Origin: Lingula anatina
Taxonomy: Eukaryota; Brachiopoda; Lingulata; Lingulida; Lingulidae
Length of the DNA stretch: 64,000 nt
Assembly (NCBI RefSeq): GCF_001039355.2
Contig: NW_019775158.1
Coordinates: 40,827 to 104,826, forward strand
Direction of reading: 5' to 3'
The notes beneath the pieces were generated by a model. It made no database searches and was not told the origin of the DNA. It saw nothing but the letters and a program-made list of their open reading frames with translations. The position numbers and the translations under genes are program-made. Positions 1 to 12,832 of this stretch are shown piece by piece (within the stretch, counting starts at the first letter, position 1; each line of letters starts with the position of its first letter).

Positions 1-505
1 CACCCCACCCCTGACCTGCCTTTCCACCCACAAACACGCATAAGTAAATTAACATTTCAATATGTTAACAGAACCAGCAAAAGTGTCTTTGTTATAATTT
101 AAGTAATGTCTATTTCTAGAACCTCTTTGTAAATTATCAGCTTAAGAGGCAACAGGCTCTCTGACAAATAATCCTCTGTTACCAAATTTAAGTTTATCAA
201 CCCCCCCCCCATCCCTCTTCAGCTTGATTATTTTAACTGTGTATTTCAATTACTGGCTTTACACTAAATTGGATTTCTTTTATCCAAATATCTGTTATGA
301 TGTTTGTCACATTTTATGTGTCAAAGTTAAAGCAATGAAATATTTGACAATGAAAAATACTGTGTCTCATATGTTATGTGGTAAAATTGGTATTTGATTA
401 GAATATGCCTAAAAACATTTGAGGCTTGGAATTTCTTTGATGAAGATGGTCGATTTTGTTTATGACCAGGAAAAATTTCCACATGTTGATGCTCTTTTCT
501 TCCAG
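1..505 (+). other. Intron of RFC1 (partial, window edge)
   Basis: AT-rich sequence with a poly-C run near 200-210, ending in a pyrimidine tract and AG at 504-505. It contains no exon that I can recognise. The short open frames over it read into the following exon and are not separate genes. Confidence 0.75.
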
Positions 506-2161
506 GAGGCAGGTTTCTCATACATAGAACTGAATGCGTCTGACACCAGGAACAAGAAGAGTCTGGAGCAGGAGGTGGCCGAGGCACTTAGTAACCACAC
601 TTTGGTTGATTTCTTTGGTAAGTTTGAAAAAAAAAACTGTATTCACTTTAAATGACATGCTGGTTTATCCTTGGATAAGTGTTTTATTTTATAATATTAT
701 AGATTTTAGTTTTTTTATGTCCTATATTTCAATTTTATGTTTATATTTAGGTCAGGTGTTAAAACAAAAATCCGTTCAAATGTCATTTATATACATATCA
801 AATGATAACATTTTGGCTATGCACTGTATGTTGTCTTTTATGTATCATATGCTGCATTCAAATATAGAGACCCACTTCAAAGCTTGCAGTCTTATCCCCT
901 AATTGACAATGAATCGATTCTCCACACGGATTACGCAACAAACATTCAATTAGGTTAGCCATATTTGATCCACGGACTAGTTGGTCTGCTGTTATGAATG
1001 TGGCCATAGTATTGTGATTGAATTTCTTTGTCATACATGCTACAGGCAGTGGTCAGTAGCACTCGGCCATTTCATTATCATTTCATATCGTCACATTTGT
1101 TGTAAAAATGTGATTTTCGGTCTGAAGGGAAATTCTGTGGTATGATGATATTTTGGTTATGCACTGTATGTTGCCAGTTATGTATCGTAGTATTATTGTG
1201 ATTAAATATCTTTGTTCTCCGTCCTACAGGCAGTGGTCAGAGCAGTTCCAGTGGTCAGAAGCACTGCCTGATTATGGACGAGGTAGACGGGATGGCCGGC
1301 AATGAGGACAGGGGAGGAGTACAGGTGGGAGAACCTCTGTCATTTCATTATTATTTCATAGCGTAACATTTCTTGTAAAAATGTGATTTTAGGTCTGGAG
1401 TGAAATTTTGCCATGTGAAATTAACATGTATAGTATTCAACAGACTTCTGTTTTTTGGGGGGACATTTTTACCATACAGAATCCATCTAGATCAGTTTGT
1501 TGTGGTGAACATGATGGTAGTGACTGTTATACAGTTGTTTAATAAATTAGAACATGGGTGAAAACTCATTGTTAAGATTTTGGTGTCTCCTTATCTTATC
1601 AATATGCAGTAGAGTGAAATGCAACTTTTTATATGATTTTTTTTTATTTTAACAGGAACTGGTTCAGCTGCTGAAGAAGACCAAGATTCCTATAATATGT
1701 ATGTGCAATGACAGGAATCACCCCAAGATTAGGACCCTAGCCAATTACTGCTTTGACTTAAGATTTTATAAACCAAGATTGGAACAGATTAAGGTGAGAT
1801 AAGGCAGGAAGGCTCGACTTCTTTTATATATTTATTTATTTTGTGTAAAGTATTTCATTAATTTGTGTCAGTTATCATTATTTTGACAACATTTAAATTT
1901 TCAAGTATTTATAAGTAGAAAAGGCACACGATGCATCCATATTTGATCGCTTGTCTGTAGTGTATCTAGTCCTAAAGAGTCTGTGACATTCATCTTGTTG
2001 ACGGTGCTATTGATGAATACAAGCAGAAAAATATGTTCTCTTGGACATAAAGTGTGATGTCTTCTTTATTTCTGTCATATATTAGCTTCTGTTTTCTCTT
2101 GCTATCACTAACTCTTACATGCACGCACGCACACATCTCTGCCTCACATAAACACACAGGA

Positions 2162-2221
<60 letters not shown>

Positions 2222-5200
2222 TCATTAGCAAGTTATCTGGAGCAATCCTAAGATGTCTTCCTTTATTCTAGGGTCCCATGCTGTCCCTTTGCTTCAAGGA
2301 GAAGATAAAAGTGCCACCTCCTGCATTGAATGAGATCATAGCTGGCGCAAACCACGATATCAGACAGGTGTGTGTGAGGACAGTTGTCCTTCTCTCCAGC
2401 GTCTTCTTTTAAAATCACGCTTCGAGTAGACAACTGTAGAATGTGTGATGATGAAATACATCATGAGAAGATCCTCCCCTCTGACCACAGGGTCCCCTGG
2501 TAGTCTGTCTAAAAATAATTGGGTCAAACTCTGTTGGAATTTTAGTGATGAACAGGAACATGTTCCTTGCCAGACATACCCTTTGTATTTGTTTGTGGGT
2601 CAATTTCAATTTTTTGAGTAGTGCACATCAGAATCATATTTTTTCCTGTCATGTAATTTCCTTTCCACTTGTGTCAGGCAGTACCAAGCTAGTGGTGGTA
2701 GATGAAAATTGATGGTTGTTTCTTTTCCTAAACAAAATGTTGTGTTGAAAAATTAGAATGGAAGAAAAGAGGATCATCAATAAAATTGTGTCTCATATTT
2801 CAGATAATTCACAATCTGGCCATGTGGAGTGCCAGTGACAAGAGCCTAACATATGAGCAAGCAAAATCTGATGCCAACCAAGCCAAGAAAGACATGAAGA
2901 TTGTAAGGGAAATTTTCTGTAAAAGAAAAAATAAAGTATTTATGACTAATTTACTGATAGATAAGTTTTTAATATCCTGAAGATATTTTGTAAATTATTT
3001 ATTAGGACAAAACAATAGAAACAGTTATTTAGTTTAATTATTATTATTTTTTTATTTAATACATTGATTTATTCCTTTCCTTAGTTTTTATGTTTATTGA
3101 CGTTAAGGTAGTTATTTATTTATTTTTCTGTGTTCAGGGTCCATTTGACATCTGCCGTAAGGTGTTGGTGGGAGGAGCGGAGACTGCTGGAATGACTCTG
3201 GCAGACAAACAGGACCTGTTCTTCCAGGATTATGACCTCACCCCTCTGTTTGTCCATGAAAACTACCTGTCAACAACTCCCCAGGCTGCACAGTAAGTCT
3301 GTCTTGGATGTAAACTGCCATCTGGTAGTGTGGTGGGATTTTGTGATTTGCTGCCACCTGGTGAATGGAAAACTCTGAATTAGTTGAAAATTTTGTATAT
3401 TTATGTTTATTTGTGTGGGCACAAGCATTTTGGGTCTCAATGTACTTCTGTTTAATTTTTGAAAAATCGCTACTATAGTGCAGGGATGTGAATTTTAAGA
3501 AATTAAAGTACCTGAAATTTTGACTTTTTAGTTAACTGTTGCCAGTAAAGATATTTTGTCATATTCCTTATAAGTGAGATGTTGAAAGATAAATTATTGG
3601 TGTGAATTATTTCAGAGGTAATATGAAGAAGCACCTACGACTGATTAGCCAGGCTGTTGACAGCATGTGTGACGGTGACATGGTGTCAAAGGTCATCAGA
3701 GGTCAACAGAGGTGGAGCCTGCTCACAAGTCAGGTAAAGTCAAAAATTAGTGGTGTGAATCTCGGAGTTTTGATAATGTTATATTCTTTAATCGATAATA
3801 TTGTTATGTACTGAATACTTTGAAAGAACATTGTCAGTATGATTATCAGCTGCATTTAGAAAAATGATTCGCTTTAGTTTAGGTCTGCCAAACTGATATG
3901 GGTAGCTCTTAACATGTTTAATCTGCTTATCCAAAAGAAAATAAAAGAAAACAAACCATATTGCAAAACTAACAGAACATCACAATTTGCAGAATCATTG
4001 TTTAAGTTGTAATTTTTTTTTCCATGAACTCTCTATGTGTAATGTACTGTTGATGACGGGGTGTGGGGTGGGGAGGGGGAGGCAAAAAAGTGCTTTTGAA
4101 TAAAAATGTATAATTTTTCCCCATTATTTCTTCCTTTCAGTCCATCTTCTCTAGTGTTATCCCTGGTGATTTAATGAGGGGTTCTCTCCCTCAGATGGTC
4201 TCATTTCCAAGCTGGTTGGGTAAAAACTCCAGCAAAAATAAAGTGGACAGAATTCTACAGGAGTTGAGGACTCACATGTGTCTCAAGTAGGTTTATAGTT
4301 TAGTGTGAAAAAATCTCGTATAAATTGAAACACTGAATAAAAGTTTGCAAAATCATAAGGTGCCATTGAAAAATTATATTCTGAATTTAAATGCTATTCT
4401 CCAACCAGAATGGTATGACATGTTAAAATGGATTTGCATACTAACTTTCAACTAAAATTTAAGGAATTTTCTTTAAAACCATGAGTGATTGTCTTCCGAG
4501 TTGTTATGGATTTTATACTCGTTAAAATTTAAAAAAATATTTACAAACAAATTGATTAAATTGATTGATTTTAAACAAAAAAAAAAAAGAAGTTTCAGGT
4601 TTTTTCCCCACAAGAAGAGCGTAATTATGAATGATTCTAATCAGGGTATAACACATTTACTTAAATAAATACCATCCAATTGATTACAAAAATCAATTAA
4701 AAAATAATATAATTACAGGGTTTCTGCCAACAAGGAGGGTCTGGCCATGGACTATCTCCCCCACCTGCGGTCCTCCCTCACCCAGCCCCTGGTACAAGGA
4801 GACGCGGACGGTGTCCCCGATGTCATCCATATGATGGACGAGTACAGTCTACTGAGAGAAGACTTTGATAACATTCTGGAGGTGACGCAGTGGAGTGGAC
4901 GGAAGGACCCCATGGCCTCTGTCCCTTCCAAGGTACCCCACTACCATACTTTGTTGTTCTGGATAATAATAAATAATAAATAATAAATAAATATACTATA
5001 AAATATACTAGAAGTGACCCAGTGGAGTAGATGGGAGGACACCATTGCCCATTTGTCCCTTCAAGGATACTATCCTGGGACTGCCAGACTGTAGTTATTT
5101 ATACTAGTACCAAGAACGATAAATATTTGCATGTGTAATGCAGCAGTGCTGTGTTAGTTGATTGATATGCCTTTGACTCCAGGTATGTGAAATTTGCCTC

Positions 5201-6070
5201 AAAGTCATTTGTAAGATGAGCCTCAGGCGTAGATGGTACCTCATTACAGTATTGGATTAAACTGGTACACTGTACCGTAAAGCCCAAAGGGCACACATGC
5301 TACTCAAATGGTTTGTCTTCCTGTGTTAATTTGACTGCGCAGACTTGCTCTCTCTGTTGCTCATATTATTTCCTTTATAGAATAATCATAAACAATACTT
5401 TCAATTATTATATTTTTTCAATCAATAACCCAGGTGAAGTCTGCCTTCACCCGAGCCTACAATAAGGAAGCCCACATGACGCCCTACGCTGTGTCTAACA
5501 TGGGGAAGAAGGGCAAGAAGAGTGTGAGCAGTGCGGAGGATTACCCCGGGCTGGGGGAGGAGGAAGATGGAGAGATCGGAGGTGGAGGAGGAGGAGAGGA
5601 TGAGGAAGAGGAGGAGGAAGTGACTGCTGATGCAATGATTAAGGTATGGTTTTTATTTGCTGGCCTTGTTGTCTATTTACGGTGATCAATTTATGTGTTA
5701 TAGGGCAATTGGAGAAATGGGGGTGATTTCTTTACTTACAGTTTTGCCCAATTGTGTGCTTGTTTTGTTCGCTTTTCTTTTTTTAATTTAAATATTTTTT
5801 TCCTAAACAAAAATAAAAACACAAACTAAATAACCTTCTTTCACACTCTCATAGATAACAATTACAAAAAACATAAAATTTTTCATGTGTTATCTTTCTC
5901 TAGGAACCTAGATTTGAAAAATCAATCCATAGATTTGTATATTGTAGAATTGTTTTGATACAAATATGCAATCATTATTTCAGGTTAAAAAGCCACCTGC
6001 GGCTAAAGGCAAAGGAAAGGGAGAGGGCAAAGGTCAAGGAAAGGGCAAAGGTCGTGGAAAGAAGTCATAA
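506..6070 (+). CDS. RFC1: Replication factor C subunit 1 (large clamp-loader subunit), C-terminal part, 11 exons
   Basis: Large subunit of the RFC complex, which loads PCNA onto primer-template DNA in the nucleus. Exons I placed: 506-617, 1230-1324, 1656-1793, 2272-2367, 2804-2902, 3138-3292, 3616-3733, 4141-4286, 4719-4932, 5434-5643, 5984-6070. All have AG/GT borders and the phases agree, giving 489 residues. Seen: an AAA+ segment beginning YIELNASDTRNKKSLE, Walker B LIMDEVDG, sensor-1-like IICMCNDRNHPKIRTL, then the RFC1 C-terminal collar domain (e.g. WSASDKSLTYEQA, GPFDICRKVL, FVHENYL). The tail has an E-rich run (exon 10), then a Lys/Gly-rich end KGKGRGKKS, a likely nuclear localisation signal. 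BRCT and Walker A exons lie to the left of the window, so the gene is 5'-partial here. The identification is secure; exact exon borders are my reading of splice consensus. Confidence 0.96.
2162..2222. repeat. Compound microsatellite (CT)n(CA)n
   Basis: A perfect CT run passes directly into a CA run inside an RFC1 intron, about 50 bp before the next exon acceptor. The open frames on both strands here are low-complexity artefacts. Confidence 0.97.
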
Positions 6071-6623
6071 AAACCAGTGTCAAAGTAATTAACAAATGAG
6101 TTATGTATATAGATATATACAATGATTGACGCCTCAAAAAATTGGTTTAAAAATTCAAGGAAGAAGCGACAAACAATTTTGATAGTTTATGGATGGTAAA
6201 TACTAAAGGAGGACAACCTCCTGCGAGATTCAGTAGGAAGAATCAACGAAAACAACGAGTATTAATGATACTTGATCACGTTTTGCTGGCGTCCTTGCAT
6301 ACTTAAAAACAACTGATGTTTCCTACAAATTTATAAGACATGCGACGTTGTAGAAAATAGAGATGGAAATATCCTTTTTTTTTTTTTTTGGGGGGGGGGG
6401 GGGCCGCTGTGCCCCCTCCCCTCTAACTCTTTCCTGGATCGCCATAGATGTTCACGTTAATTGTAATACCAGTTGAAAGCATTGGAGTTACAGGAGCAAG
6501 GCCAGGATAATAATAATACGGACTTTTGCGGTGATTTGTTGAGATGGATATTGATTTTCTGTCGGGGTTAAGTGACACTGGAGAGATTGGACGTTTAATG
6601 CTATAAAACGGACATCTGTGGCC

Positions 6624-6796
6624 AATAAAACAGCTATGGCCAATGCATTGCCTTATACCAGTGTTGTAATAGACATGGAGACATGCAAAAGCAACTGCTA
6701 ACCATATGAATTGTACGGCAGAGGGTTTTCTTGTTGAAATATCAAGATATATGCAATTAACAATATTATTCGAAAATGTTACCAAGAGAGAATAAA
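6624..6796 (+). terminator. Candidate polyadenylation signals of RFC1
   Basis: AATAAA occurs at 6624-6629 and again at 6791-6796, about 0.55 and 0.72 kb after the RFC1 stop, with no clear gene between. Either could end a long 3' UTR. A poly-T/poly-G tract at about 6374-6403 lies inside this presumed UTR. No GT-rich downstream element was assessed. Confidence 0.4.
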
Positions 6797-8299
6797 AATA
6801 TGTACTATAATGGAGAGAATATTGTGTATCTTTGGTTTTTCGTTAAAAAAGAATCTGTGTTTGGGAGGGGGGTATTAATTATTTTAGGTGGTAATTAGAC
6901 GAGAAAGTAGATCTGTACTTATTATTGAGAAATGATTGTCGGTAAAGTCTCGTTTTACAAAAATGTCAGCCTAGTATTTGTCAGTGATTTGAACATTTGT
7001 TCAGATGACACAACATCGATTGCGGTTCCAGCGTGCGATTTCTCTCCGACTGGAAGGCTCTCAATTTTCTACCACGCAACTCGAACATTATAGAGCGTGT
7101 TAGATCGGCTTTGTCAAGAATCGCTCTCCGGCATCTCAAAGACACTCAACCGCACTTAAAATAACGATTATATTGCGTTTTTGGCGAGTCGTCAATCCTT
7201 TGCAACCTGGGTCCCACGAGCGAACATGGTCACGACCCTAGTTTCCTAGTATAGAGTTACTTCGTTGAATGCACTCTGGTTCTCAGGGTTAATTCGTTTT
7301 GTGATTTCACTGAGACGACTGCACACTGAGATAAGACGCGCCACCAACGCGTAAACATAAAACATTTGGCCGTGGGTAATTTTGACGTGAAAAGATGAAA
7401 CGCTGTGGATGGGCTTATTGTCCAGAAAACGCATAACCGGAGTAAAATCTGTCTAGATACCGCTGTGCAGTCTGGAGAGGGTGGTTTGGCGTCTTTTATA
7501 CCAAGCACCCGTACGAATAGAGATGGGTACTTTTTAAATTTTAGATTTCGCTTCATTAACAGGCGTTGAAACGCAAGGCACAACGCCGAATTCAACTGGA
7601 GATTACCTTTTGTAAATTTTCCCGCAGACTGGAAACGATGAAAACGATTGGGATATGACCGTATAGACGCCTTTGCTCTTAGGAACTACCCTTACAAATA
7701 CATTTCCACGTTCTGAATATAAGATTTGCAGAATCAACTGGATGGCAATCAACTGTATGGATGACGCAAACGGACCCAGCTAGGCCAGAAGTGCTTTAAC
7801 ACGAAGTAAAACTACCAAGGCCGACGCGTTAGAAATATTCTTTAGGACTTTATGGCATCGACGAACGTATTTGCTTACCAGTTTGACACTTCATTCTTGT
7901 ACGGGTGGTGATTATTCGGGATCGAACAAATTGAGTGCTATTTACTGCGTGAATGTCAATCGTTTTCATGGTGAAAGACCGAATGGTTCTTTCCAGTGAC
8001 AGCGAATGGCATCAAAATTGACAAATCAAAAAAGATTAAAGCTCCTATATCATCTATGACACTTCTTTTTAAGGCTATGTTTAAATCAGGCATAAAACAA
8101 TTTAGTTCGTCATTTTAAGGAATTCTGCGCAAGGAAACCGCAGGAGCACTACATGTATAAACATCATTGTTCATAGTGTTTATAGTTAACGCGATTCAAA
8201 TTGAAAGTTAGCAAACCACTCATTTCACAACATAGACCGTTTAAGCAATCTTTCCAGTGATTTTCTTATATATAAAAATAATATATACAGATTCTAAGC
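6797..8299. other. Intergenic region between RFC1 and the lectin-like gene
   Basis: No gene supported. The part at about 7010-7720 is richer in CpG than its surroundings and has antisense open frames of 62 and 112 codons (7246-7434, 7257-7595) with no recognisable domain. The last 200 bp presumably hold the promoter and 5' UTR of the next gene; I could not place a TATA box or start site. Confidence 0.5.
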
Positions 8300-11200
8300 A
8301 TGGCATCCAGCCCTGCAGCGGTAGTAATCCTGCTGTTCGTAGCAACCATCACGGGCACTTTTGTCAACGCCGAGGAGAAATTCACATCCGGGTACTTCAG
8401 TCAACCCGGGGGGCTGGACAGCAGTTACTCCACCTACTGCATGAGCCGGAAGTTCTTGGTGAGGGGGAAGTATGCCTGTCTTGGTCTGTGTGCGAAGGAT
8501 GATTGTTGTTTCTCGGTTAATTACGAGTATGGGGTCCAAGATGGCGAGTTCTCAACTTGCGAGGTGACGCGCCTGTCTGCTCGAAAACCGGACGGCGGCG
8601 TTGTGAACCGGACTGGTTATGTCTATTACGAAAGGGTATGTATACAGCAACTCAAAATTGTGATTTGTTTTTTCAAAATTTTCTTAAAAGTTTTCACGAT
8701 TCAGAAAAAATGAAGCACTTGAAGTTCGTCTAATGTTATGGCGTCATTTTTTTTGTTATATACGTACTTATATTACCTACAAAGAAAGGGCATTATTACT
8801 ATGTCCACATTCTCTCGTAAATTGTACATGTGAATTGTCTATACTTCGTGTTTTGCCAATGTTATAAATGATGTAATAAGCTAGACAACGCATTAATAGT
8901 AATCGAGCATTAAACCCAACGTGCTACAACATTGTGTCAGATATTTTATTACATTGCGTTTGATGTATGTGCACTTCAGATACGACATGACAACAGCAAG
9001 TGTCGGGATACTGATTTTGGTAAGAGCGTGATGTACTGTAGGTGTTACTACAGACTTGACATTTAATATGGAATATTTCAGTTTCGAAAGTATGCCTAGG
9101 TAAAATGCGTTCTTTTTTTCAAAAAACTCCGTTCTCGTATAATTATGAATGGAGAAGTGTGTAGTCAGGTGTGTCGCTACCAATTAGCTGACTTCCATGT
9201 CTATTGCGCTGCTACATTATGTAATATGCAGTGATTTAATTGGGAAGTGTTCCTTTGGGCTGGTCAAAGCTTGGCTAAGGGCAAAGCTTGGTTATGTCAA
9301 AAAAGTATCCATATGTCGGTAAATACTGCATAGAAGAATTTGAAATTTTGCATGCAAGCGGTCAGTTGTGCAGTGCGTTAAATGAACTAAGACCCCATTC
9401 CCATACATTTTAGATCGATCTATCCCTGTGTGGAGTCTCACTAGATTAATGTCAGCTTAGCCGGATTAAGCGTCTGCCCCGCCTACTAAAAGCTGCAAGG
9501 GGGTAATTATCTATGGTGCTCGCTCGGCTGAGTGCAATTTAGCGTGAACCCCCAGGGAGTTAGGTCGATCTAAATCTAAATCTCTGGGAATGCACCCTTA
9601 GTAGTGCTATACAAATTTGTTAATCTGTGGCAGAATGGCGGAAAAAAAGACAGACATTACCAGACAGATTATAGTGCCAAACGGAACGGTCCGCACAGTT
9701 TTATAGAGTGATGCCCAGACTGATGTACCTACACAGAGGTCACACCCGATGTATCGAAATCTTACCTCCAGGGTACAGGAACCACTGTCTTTCGGGATAC
9801 GCTGCTGCAACTAAACAAAAACCTACCAGTCCGTTCAGAACGAGGGGTAAATTGCCACCAAAATGCGTTTTTCAAGGCCCTTAGCGACCACCAAACTGGT
9901 TTAAGTAGGTTAGAATACCAGACCCCCTCCGAGGTGCTCACTGTATGCAGCAAAACATCGTCGTCTGTTTCTCTAATGAATTGGGGGCCATGACCGCTTC
10001 TGGGTAGAACTATGAAACCGCGTGGCTTTCTTTATTGAGGTCAGATTTCACCTGTACCGCCCAACTAGTCAAACCAGAGTCTACAGACATCCAGAAGAGG
10101 CCTACGACGAAGCATGTACCGCGTCTAAAGTGACACGGGTCTTTGACAGCGTCAGTATTTGGAGTGGATACCACATTGGTGCCAACACACCAATGGTAGT
10201 CATCGACGAAAACTTGATTCATATCAAATAAAGGAATAATCTGGGAACCACTTGACTATCATTTGATAGGGGGCACCTTAGGAACAATTTTAGGTTGCAC
10301 GGTGAGATTGCCGGTTAACACAGAGCACTTTTAATAGCAGATAACTTACAGAACCAAGGGAATGAGCAGCTACCCTGGTCATTAAAATCGCCACATTTGA
10401 ACCTCATAGACAATATGTGGGTAGGCCATTACTCGCCGAATCAATGGCCTACATGTTCTACAACACAACTGAACCAAATTTGACAAGTTTTGACCGATAC
10501 CTGGAATGTTATTCCAGATTGAACTCTTAAAACCTATCCCAAGGAATGCCTTGCTGCTTGAGAGCGCTGGTAGCAGCCAGAAGATGTCAAGCGTAACAGT
10601 GACCGTTGCTGTGAATAGACACTGACATGGAGGTTCTTTGTGATGCGTGTAACTCTTTTACAGAAAATAATTTGGAAAATATGGAGATCCAAAATATCTC
10701 TTTTAATGGTCGTCGTATGCCATTGAATAAGCAATGTATTTCTGTTTGCTTCACTGTCGAATCCAATCAATGAACTGATGTCACCATGACAACAAAGAGA
10801 TAATTTAAACTTATTTAAACACGATTTTAATCCTTATTTTCAATTATCAGTCAGCAAAATAGGAAAAAAACTAATAAAAAATGATTTGGAAAAAAAATTC
10901 TATATTAAATGTCAAGTCTGTAGATCAAAAGCGAATTTTCACTTCAATGTGTTTTAACCCTAGGGTGAAGATACATGGAATACATGTACGGGAACTCGCC
11001 TAGATTATGTTGGTGACAGTGTAATTTGCCAAATAATACGAAAGTTATAGAATTACATATGGAGCTATCATGGATTCCCTCTAATGCATAAACAACACTG
11101 CTAATAGTTTCATATGCAACTCAAATAAACTCTTATGCCGAGGATTAAACCAAATTCATCATTTGATCAGCTGAAAAACTTTAAAACTGCACATTGTTTG

Positions 11201-12064
11201 TATTTCATTGGTCTGCACGTCCCACTTCCCCCAAGACAAAAATCGTTGCACTTAAATCCAAGAGCCGATACGCCTATATTGTCTTCAAAATAATTACTTT
11301 TCCTTTATCACAGGTAAACAAGGTAGATTGTTTTCACTTTGCAGTGCTGACAAGTCAACAGTTTCCCTCTGACTGCATTTACAACTTCCAAGATTGTTCC
11401 TGCTACATATTTTCTGCAGCCACTGCGACGTTTGACGATGGGCGTTTTTACTGCGACTTCCTAAGACCGAGTGGTCAAACGTGGCGGTCAGATCTCGCGG
11501 GATTTGAGACCATGCGAGAATGGGAGTGGGTTGAACCTCAATTGAGAAGTAGGTGCCATGTTAAGGAAAAGTGGTTCTTTGATAAGTTCCAGTCTGCATG
11601 CTGAGGGGAGGATGGGTTAAGGGGGAGAGGGGGTCTTATGACTTTTAAGCAAAGATGTTCGACTTTGTCTAAAACCACAACTAATATTTGATACTTTCAC
11701 CTGTTGAAATGGATGATGAATAGCATTCATCAAATAAATATTTAAATCAAAAAACAAAATTCACAAAAAATCAGAAAACAAAAATGAAATCTGTTGGCTC
11801 ACCAATATGTTTGGTGTTTGCACGAATTTAATGTAGTAAACGACTTCTTTATTTATCATATCCACACACAAAAAATAAATCTAATTGAATACTGTGACTA
11901 CAATAATAGTAGCCTGCTCTTGTGAATTCACAGAAATGGAAAATACTTCTTCCGAAACTAATATACCATTGTCGTGCGGAATGCTGATTTCATTGACGAA
12001 ACTAATTGCAAAATAGCCTGTTGGATTTGTGAAGTATCTTAAACCTGTTTGCCTGAACCATTAC

Positions 12065-12102
<38 letters not shown>

Positions 12103-12627
12103 TCAGAGAAGAATTCATCAGCTATGTTATGTTATGAGACCTTGAAACATTGGATGCAAACAAGTAGGCCCTATTTAGCTGTTGATTGAAGAAAAAATCA
12201 CTTTATTCTTATAAACTTAACAGCATTTTATGCACGTGGTGGGCTCAACATAACATAAATGAAAACCAATATAGTTTTCCCTTTCAAATTACTTATTCTA
12301 AAAAAAATCAATGCATACCCAAACGTCCTTTTTTTTCATCCAAGGGTGTTTCTTAAACTAATTCAATATCCATTTTCCCCAGATAGGCCGCTTATGTTTC
12401 TCGGAGGGAAGGACGTTGCGGGGAACAATCACGACTGGCAGTGGCTGGCCACGAGTACGCCTCTCCCACATTCCGGTATGGGCTCGCCACCATGGGTTGC
12501 AGGGAGGCCGGAAGCCTTGCCAAGCGCGCTCTGTTTGGCTTACTCGCCCGTTCAAGGCGGTTGGATAAACACAGCATGTAATGCGCCCCTTCCGTATTTG
12601 TGCGAAATTCCATTACCAGTACCGTAA
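8300..12627 (+). CDS. Secreted PAN/apple-like plus C-type-lectin-like domain protein, 3 exons
   Basis: Exons 8300-8635, 11314-11548 and 12383-12627 join in phase to 271 residues. Residues 1-24 are a signal peptide (hydrophobic VVILLFVATI, small residues before the likely cut at VNA/EE). Exon 1 continues with a cysteine-rich stretch, YACLGLCAKDDCCFSVNY and a later STCEV, resembling a PAN/apple module. Exons 2-3 read as a C-type-lectin-like domain: DCSCYIFS near its start, FLGGKDV...W.W in the middle, and GGWINTACNAPLPYLCE at the end, where the last two cysteines fit the family pattern. The usual EPN/QPD sugar-binding triplet is not apparent and WND reads WIN, so calcium-dependent sugar binding is doubtful. 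Extracellular, possibly recognition or matrix. Intron 1 (2.7 kb) carries transposon debris. The exon 1/2 junction is the least certain, and an extra exon could be missed. Confidence 0.75.
9388..9600. mobile_element. MITE family 1, copy 1 (about 210 bp, imperfect terminal inverted repeats)
   Basis: The left end CCATTCCCATACATTTTAGA and right end ATCTAAATCTCTGGGAATG are inverted relative to each other over about 24 bp with mismatches. The whole block recurs in the same orientation at 32619-32840. There is no coding capacity, so this is a non-autonomous DNA transposon. The flanks are TA-rich and the target-site duplication is unclear. Confidence 0.8.
9700..10540 (+). pseudogene. Degenerate Tc1/mariner-type transposase
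   Basis: An open stretch at 10022-10231 reads RFHLYRPTSQTRVYRHPEEA, then SIWSGYH and TPMVVIDENL, which matches the catalytic-core region of Tc1-family transposases. After stops and frameshifts, LPWSLKSPHLNLIDNMW is readable around 10376-10425, corresponding to the family's LPWPA.SPDLNPIE..W motif. The motif's Asp has become His. An N-terminal remnant may extend left to about 9700 (RRHTPD). Frameshifts and stops make it inactive. The termini were not located. It sits in intron 1 of the lectin-like gene, same strand. Confidence 0.85.
12069..12101. repeat. (TA)n microsatellite
   Basis: Alternating TA run in intron 2 of the lectin-like gene. Confidence 0.95.
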
Positions 12628-12794
12628 TGTGAAAATAAGATGGGACTAACTGATATAAGCCATGACGATCGAAGAGATGGGTGATTTCATACACAAATAC
12701 AATGCTTCTCTGACCATTTGCTTTTAACAACGACCAAATCTTATCACATGTCGGCCTGCCCTGTAGGAGCAACTCTTTTAAAGTTGCTGCACCA

Positions 12795-12832
12795 AATAAA
12801 TGGCATTCCCTTTCACTTTTCCAAGGAATAAA
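12795..12832 (+). terminator. Candidate polyadenylation signals of the lectin-like gene
   Basis: AATAAA at 12795-12800 and at 12827-12832, about 170 and 200 bp after the stop codon. These are at a normal distance for a 3' UTR end. Confidence 0.5.

Noticed and set aside
7257-7595. 112-codon minus-strand open frame, and a plus-strand KRCGWAYC word nearby that suggested a THAP-type zinc finger
   Set aside because: The plus frame stops at once and the later THAP residues are missing; the minus frame has no motif.
12392-12772. 126-codon minus-strand open frame over lectin exon 3
   Set aside because: Antisense to a recognised C-type-lectin-like exon with matching cysteines; composition is that of a shadow frame.
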